DNA of 30,021 nucleotides from Ophiothrix spiculata (taxonomy: Eukaryota; Echinodermata; Ophiuroidea; Amphilepidida; Ophiotrichidae). Under the pieces are notes generated by a model that was not told the origin of the DNA, made no database searches, and saw only the letters and a program-made list of their open reading frames with translations. The DNA is taken from the NCBI GenBank assembly GCA_000969725.1, contig JXSR01S007500.1. One strand, given 5' to 3'. This document shows, piece after piece, positions 13,301 through 19,300 of the stretch (its first letter is position 1; each line of letters begins with the position of its first letter). Made by a program: the position numbers and the translations under genes.

Positions 13301-16300
13301 TCAGAAAGTGAAAACGTTAGACCTATATTGCTAAAGACCATAATTCATCCAGCAGAATTCATAACTAGCAAAGTATTAGTCCATTAATTAGGACCTAAAA
13401 CAAATTGCCAAGTCATTATGTTAAGTTGGATTCTAACAGTCTCCCAGTGACCTATTACTCTATAAACCTTGAAGTATGCAACAAGCAGCTGATTAACGCA
13501 CATAAACCAATATGATCATGATCATACAGGGAAGTTAGTCTGTATTTTTCAAATCACAACCACGTACCCAATCTTACTGAATATTCAAATTAACTTATGT
13601 TCAATGTTTGTCCATGTGGTAGCAAAAATAATACCAAAATCATAAACGATTTATCTACAAAAATATTAATACACAGTGATCTGACAGTGATTTGGTCTTA
13701 ATCAATTCTAATCAATCATTACTAGTCTCTTACACAATATAAAATCACCAGTTCACAATATTGTAGAATACAAGGGATATGCTATGGATCTCGTAACAGA
13801 TTCTGATTGCTTGTTGCATACTCCCAAGTTCATAGAATTTAGACATCGGTACACGCGTACGGTACAACTATATATTTACTCATTTGAGAGATGTAAGTGG
13901 GTGACTAAAGAAATTACAGAAAATGCTTAAAATAGAATAATTTACAAAATTATCACAGTACATTTCCAGGATTTCCTCATGAAAAGTGTTGGAAAATTAT
14001 GACAGAAAATTAGTAATATCACCTTGTTCACCTTGCTTACGCTTTCGCCACAGAAACCCAACTTGGTACTTGGTACCAAGTAAGCTAAAGGAAGCTTATT
14101 ATTTACAGGGCTCCAAGATGTTTTTAAATTCAGTTTTGAATGCAGGAGGAAGACCGGAGTGCCCGGAGAAAAACCTGCGGGAGCGAGTATGGACTGAAAA
14201 CCAAATGCACATAAAGCGACGGGCACGGGACAAGAACCCGGGACCTCATTGGTGCAAGGCGAGGGAACTACCGCTGCGCCAACCCACTCCCCCACTCATG
14301 TAATAACTGTTGGAAATTTTACAGTACTTGCCAAGAAATTTACATTTTTCAGGCCGTGACCCTTGGTAGCTGCCTCAAGTTTTGGCCCATACCTGCCAAA
14401 TTGTAAAACCTGGCACATTTTGTGATTCATGTGGTTGTTAGTGCTTTCAATAAACCAAACTTTGCGTATCCAAACAAATGTTAAATATCCAAAGAAAATG
14501 TATATGAGGGGGTATCAACAAGTTTTAAAGATCACCAAGAAGAAATGCAGCAAGGAACATGATTTTATTATGTGACCCGTAAGTCATCTTTAAATAGTCA
14601 CTGTGCAAAGTAACAAATTTTCCCCCTTAAAACCTATTGTCCACAGACTGACTTTGTAGAGGTCCTCTGGGCTCTGTTAGCCAAAAAATCCATATTTTGT
14701 ATTTTGCTAAAATTAACATTTTTCAGGTCGGCCATGCTTTATTACGTCATTATGATGTCATTTTATACTGATTTCCTTTTTTTTTGGTATCAATGGAAAG
14801 ACGACATTCTAACCTATACTATGGTATCAGACATCACAACTTTGGGCTTGTCCTTATGGAATTACTGGGATGAAACCGTCAAATGCAGGGATTCAATTCC
14901 GCCATGTATCTTTGATTTTTCCATACAGTTTATCTGGTTAGCGGAGGCAGGTCGTTGACATCTATCGCCACCTGTATAGACAGTATAAATGCCATTGACA
15001 TCATTTTTGCACCATAATGTACAAAAGGACAAGTTACCATCCTGACAAAAGTTCATCGAAATAGCTCATTTCCTTCTTGGTGATCTTTAATACTTTTCAA
15101 TACCCTTGTACATGTTTAAAGTATTTGAGGAAGTTGAACAGTGCCCTTTCCTCCAATTGGAAATGGATCAAAACTGCATTTACTGACCCCTTAATATTGT
15201 GCCTACTGGTATGGTGATCCCTCACAGCAATATTACATTACAATTAACAGCCAACTGTGACACAATGACTTCCGATCAGAAACAGGCAGTCAAACCATAT
15301 AACGAACATTTACCTCCACCCTTAAACTTACGTTTGCTTGCTTATACTAAGGTCTCTACAATTTATTTATTATCTATAGAATCAACATAAAGCAATACTA
15401 TAAGATTTTGATCAAAAATGGTTTAAGCCTTATAGTAAAAACAGCATAAAATGAATGAATTCCCCTATCTAAAAGTGTTTTAAGTATATTTTGCCACGAA
15501 AAATGGATAAAAAGCGTATGCATGCTTTCCTTACTAATACATGTGAAATTAAATTTGGTATCCTGAATTTAATTCAACAAATGGTCATAACAGAAAAAGG
15601 AAGCATATTTAAGGCAAATCATTTGGAGGGTATCATTATCTAATTAAGGCAAAGTTAAAACCTAAAAAAGCTGAAAAAATCAAAAGTGATGGGTGACAGG
15701 GGGCACTTTAGTTTTAACACCTTATAGCATTGCTTTAAATTAACATATATCATCTTCCACGCATATGCCAACTGTTTATTTCATATGAAATAAGAAAAAA
15801 TTATGAAATTAAAACTCCTAGGCAAACTGGAATTATGTACATGCAATATACAGGAAAGTGAATGTGAGATAACAAGATAAGGTTAAGGCAAGATAGACAT
15901 CACGGTCAGCATAAATTATGTGGAAATTTGAAGTAAACCATGTATTGTACTCTATTAAACTTTTAATTTTGCTTTAACTGGCAATGAGATCTGAAATTCA
16001 TTTTGTGAGATTCCACCTGCGGGTTATTACAAACTCTTTTGAGGCAAAAAAGGGGGCAAGGTTGATGTAAGAACTAGTATCGTTCCCTTGATCTCCCCTC
16101 CCACGGACCCAGCAATGAGCCCAAGCAGCGAGCACGCACGCTGCCCGGGCGATTTTAGTTTGATTCAGCGAGTATGAAACATGGTACCAGACAAGGTATA
16201 CATTAGATTGAACGATATTGAGCCTGAAACAAGAGCTAGGTTGATGTGTATACCAGTTTCAATGATATAAGAATTTGAAGATAAAATTTTGAATTTAACA

Positions 16301-19300
16301 ATCAGAAAATATGGACTTTCGTTTGACAAAAAAATGTAAGTACTTCCGGATGAGCTATAGGGGATGTGAATGTAATAGGAGCCTACACCTTTATGTTTAT
16401 TCTTGATGTATAACTTCCAGTATCAATTCTAGATTTGCTTTGAATGCATTATAAAATCAGGAAGTTGATTTATGTTACAAGTATCTTAATAGGTACTTGC
16501 CATGATCACAAATTACAGTAGGTCTATGATTTAACTTTTCCCTACACTTACTGAGTTTACTGTATTTTTATAAAGTACTTGACAGAGGCGGCACCATGGG
16601 GGTTGAAGAGGGTAACTTCCAAATTTTTTGAAAAAATTAAATGAGAAAATAAAGAGAAGGAGAGAAAAAAGAGAATACAAAATTGGTAGAAATGTTGTAA
16701 AAAGTTGTTGAAAATTTTACATTTAACACATTTTTGTTTATGAATTGAAAATGAAATCTGTATTAGATAGTCTACTCTTTTTAAACAATAAATTCAAATT
16801 TTTAGTTCTGAATACAGAATGCAGTCCCTATGCACATAAAACCTGTCCTCATTGTTGTCCATTCCATCTGTTGGTCAACAGACTATTTATTCATGGTCAC
16901 AATACACTGTCATGTTGGTTCTCTTTTTCCCCAGAGACAACCACTGATCATGCTATCAAAATACCAGCTGTTACCATATCTATTTTTTTTTTAATCTTAT
17001 TTCATGGTCAGTAATGATATGTTAGGATCATCCTATTTAACATTTTCATAAGTTTTTTAAAAGACCGACAGACAGACACCAGACCAGGTCAATTTAAATG
17101 ACTAGACTTCATGGTTACTTAAATTTTATGACCTATAATGTTATATAAATGAATTGTTTAATAAGTTGTTTCATAAAATTATAGTGTTTCATTAAGCATC
17201 AAGCATAAGGGCCTAGGTCTGGGGGAGGGGTATCAACAAATTTTGGTAGGTATGCTCCGCACTGGTTTTGTAGGGTTCTAAGTAAATTTTGGTCAAAATG
17301 AGGGTCTACAGAACTGACCTATTTTATTCCGAATTGAGGTCTAATGAAATGATTTTTTATCATAAAAGAATGACCATTAGAAATAAAAATTGTCAAACCT
17401 CGGCTAGAAACATAATTTTGGACCCCCGTCTTTGAAAATGGGGTCTTTAGAGGTAAAGTAATTTTGAAACGGGCATCGTAAGGAGTGGAAGAGGAGGCAT
17501 GAAAAGAGGGTCTTGGAGGAAGCACACACCTACCATATGAGTGAATGATCCCTCCCTCCACCAAGGGCCACCTCCCCCTCCCAGAGGGGAACATAAATGT
17601 AGACAGCCAGCCATGCAGATGAAATGGTACTCAAATGATTTACTGCCCAAATCTTTTGATAATTTGTTCAAAGATATGAACGGAAGTAATAAATAAGACA
17701 ATGGAAATAAAGTCAACTATCGTTATGAAATCCACAAATTGAAAAATGCCTTATCATCATGACCAAAAATATGGAATGGTCTGGACCAAAAATATGGAAT
17801 GGTCTACCAACTAACATCAAATCAGTTATTCAGTTAAGGAACTTTTAAAAGAAAGATCAATGATCATATCAAGGAAAATAATTGATTTGATTTTTATATT
17901 TCTATATATGGTTTTATAATTCTATTTGTTCTGCTATTTATTATAGATCATCTGCAGAATATGACTGATTGTCAATGTGAGTAATGAGTAATTTTACTAT
18001 TTACTTTGGTTTTGACTGAGACAAATAAACCAACGTTGGTTTATTTGTCTCAGGTTTTGATAAGATGAACCTTCAATTGAGGACCCTAGAACTAAAAGGG
18101 GGTTAAGTCACAAAATCTTGAAAATTGAGTTGGTGTCAATTTCCTGCTACAGAATTCTCATTTCTACATTCTGTAAAAGTTTTGTAGTAATTTGATGATC
18201 AGAACATGCGTAAAAGTCACTGCGAAATACAGCAATACCATTCAAGACTACACAAATGATTTTATGTTTGTGCCCTTTTCTCAGTTTGTACTCAATGTGA
18301 CTTAACCCCCTTCTAGTTCTAGGGTCCTCAATTTTAATGTTTCGTAACAAACCAGATGAACTTATTTAAGAATGATTGATTGTATTTGTATGTTATTGCT
18401 TATTTAAACATTTTGACATATTGCATGTCTAATGATTACTTCTAAAAAAATAAAAATTGGAACATAGATGAAATGTTCAGCTAATAATTTCTGAAAACAC
18501 TGCTATTTGTTAAGGTATTGCATCGTCTCGCAGGCCTTCCCTTGGCTTCTTGATGCCAAAAACAAGCTGAAAATGAAAAAAAAAGCTAAAATTACGACCC
18601 CCTTGAAGGCATTGAAAAAAAGCTGAACTCTCACACCCCTGATGAATGTAGTAGTTTGTGTGTGCTTCACACTCACAATCAAAAATAAATCTTTGGTACC
18701 GGTACAATTGAACTCACATTTAGTATAATTTTTCATAAATGGCAACACAAGAATTTACAACATACTATGATAGCCTTGTTTGTGAAGATTTAAATTACTT
18801 CCTGTCATCACAAAGTGGAGAGGACAGGAAATGCATAATTGAAATACAAATTAAAAATCAGAAACAAAATTTGCAAATAGTTGATAGATTTTAACGGGTT
18901 CGCCGTCAGACAAGTTTTGAACTGTTAAGCTTTCCTAAAAAGGCTCTCTGACTTCTTCAGGACAAATATTATTATAAAAACATGTGGGCTGTCACTTCCC
19001 ACTGATGACTCGCATGAGCCATTCACTGAAGGCTGCCCCTTGCCAACAGTGTTAAAAGCAGATCACCTCTTTGAGATTGTGGTGGCTCTGGAAAGAGCCT
19101 TTCTGAAGGCTGCCCCTTGCCAACAGATTCACACAAAAGTAGGTTGCCCCTAACCTCGAATGTGTTGTTCTTATGAGATATTTGTGGCTCTTAAAAGAGT
19201 CTTTCTGAAGGCTGCCCCTTGCCAATAGTTATTTGCACAAAAGTAGGTTGCCACTTTACCTCTAATGTGCGTACAAATGCTAGGCTGCAAAGCCATAGCA

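Noticed and set aside
12940..13440. Inverted repeat pairs (TCCATCAA.. and TTAGAATCCAA/TTGGATTCTAA)
   Set aside because: Short and poorly matched arms; no clear element boundaries.
14862..15056. Cysteine-containing minus-strand frame MNFCQDGNLSFCTLWCKNDV...
   Set aside because: It lies inside a dispersed repeat, and the equivalent frame in the second copy (22.8-22.9 kb) is broken by stops.
16745..17014. Plus-strand frame with CPHCCPF resembling a granulin fragment
   Set aside because: Only one CC pair and no granulin spacing; opposite strand to the gene; no splice sites fitting the pattern.
18990..19030. Hammerhead ribozyme core (CTGATGA with a CTC..GAG stem)
   Set aside because: The required GAAA after stem II is absent (CCATTC instead).
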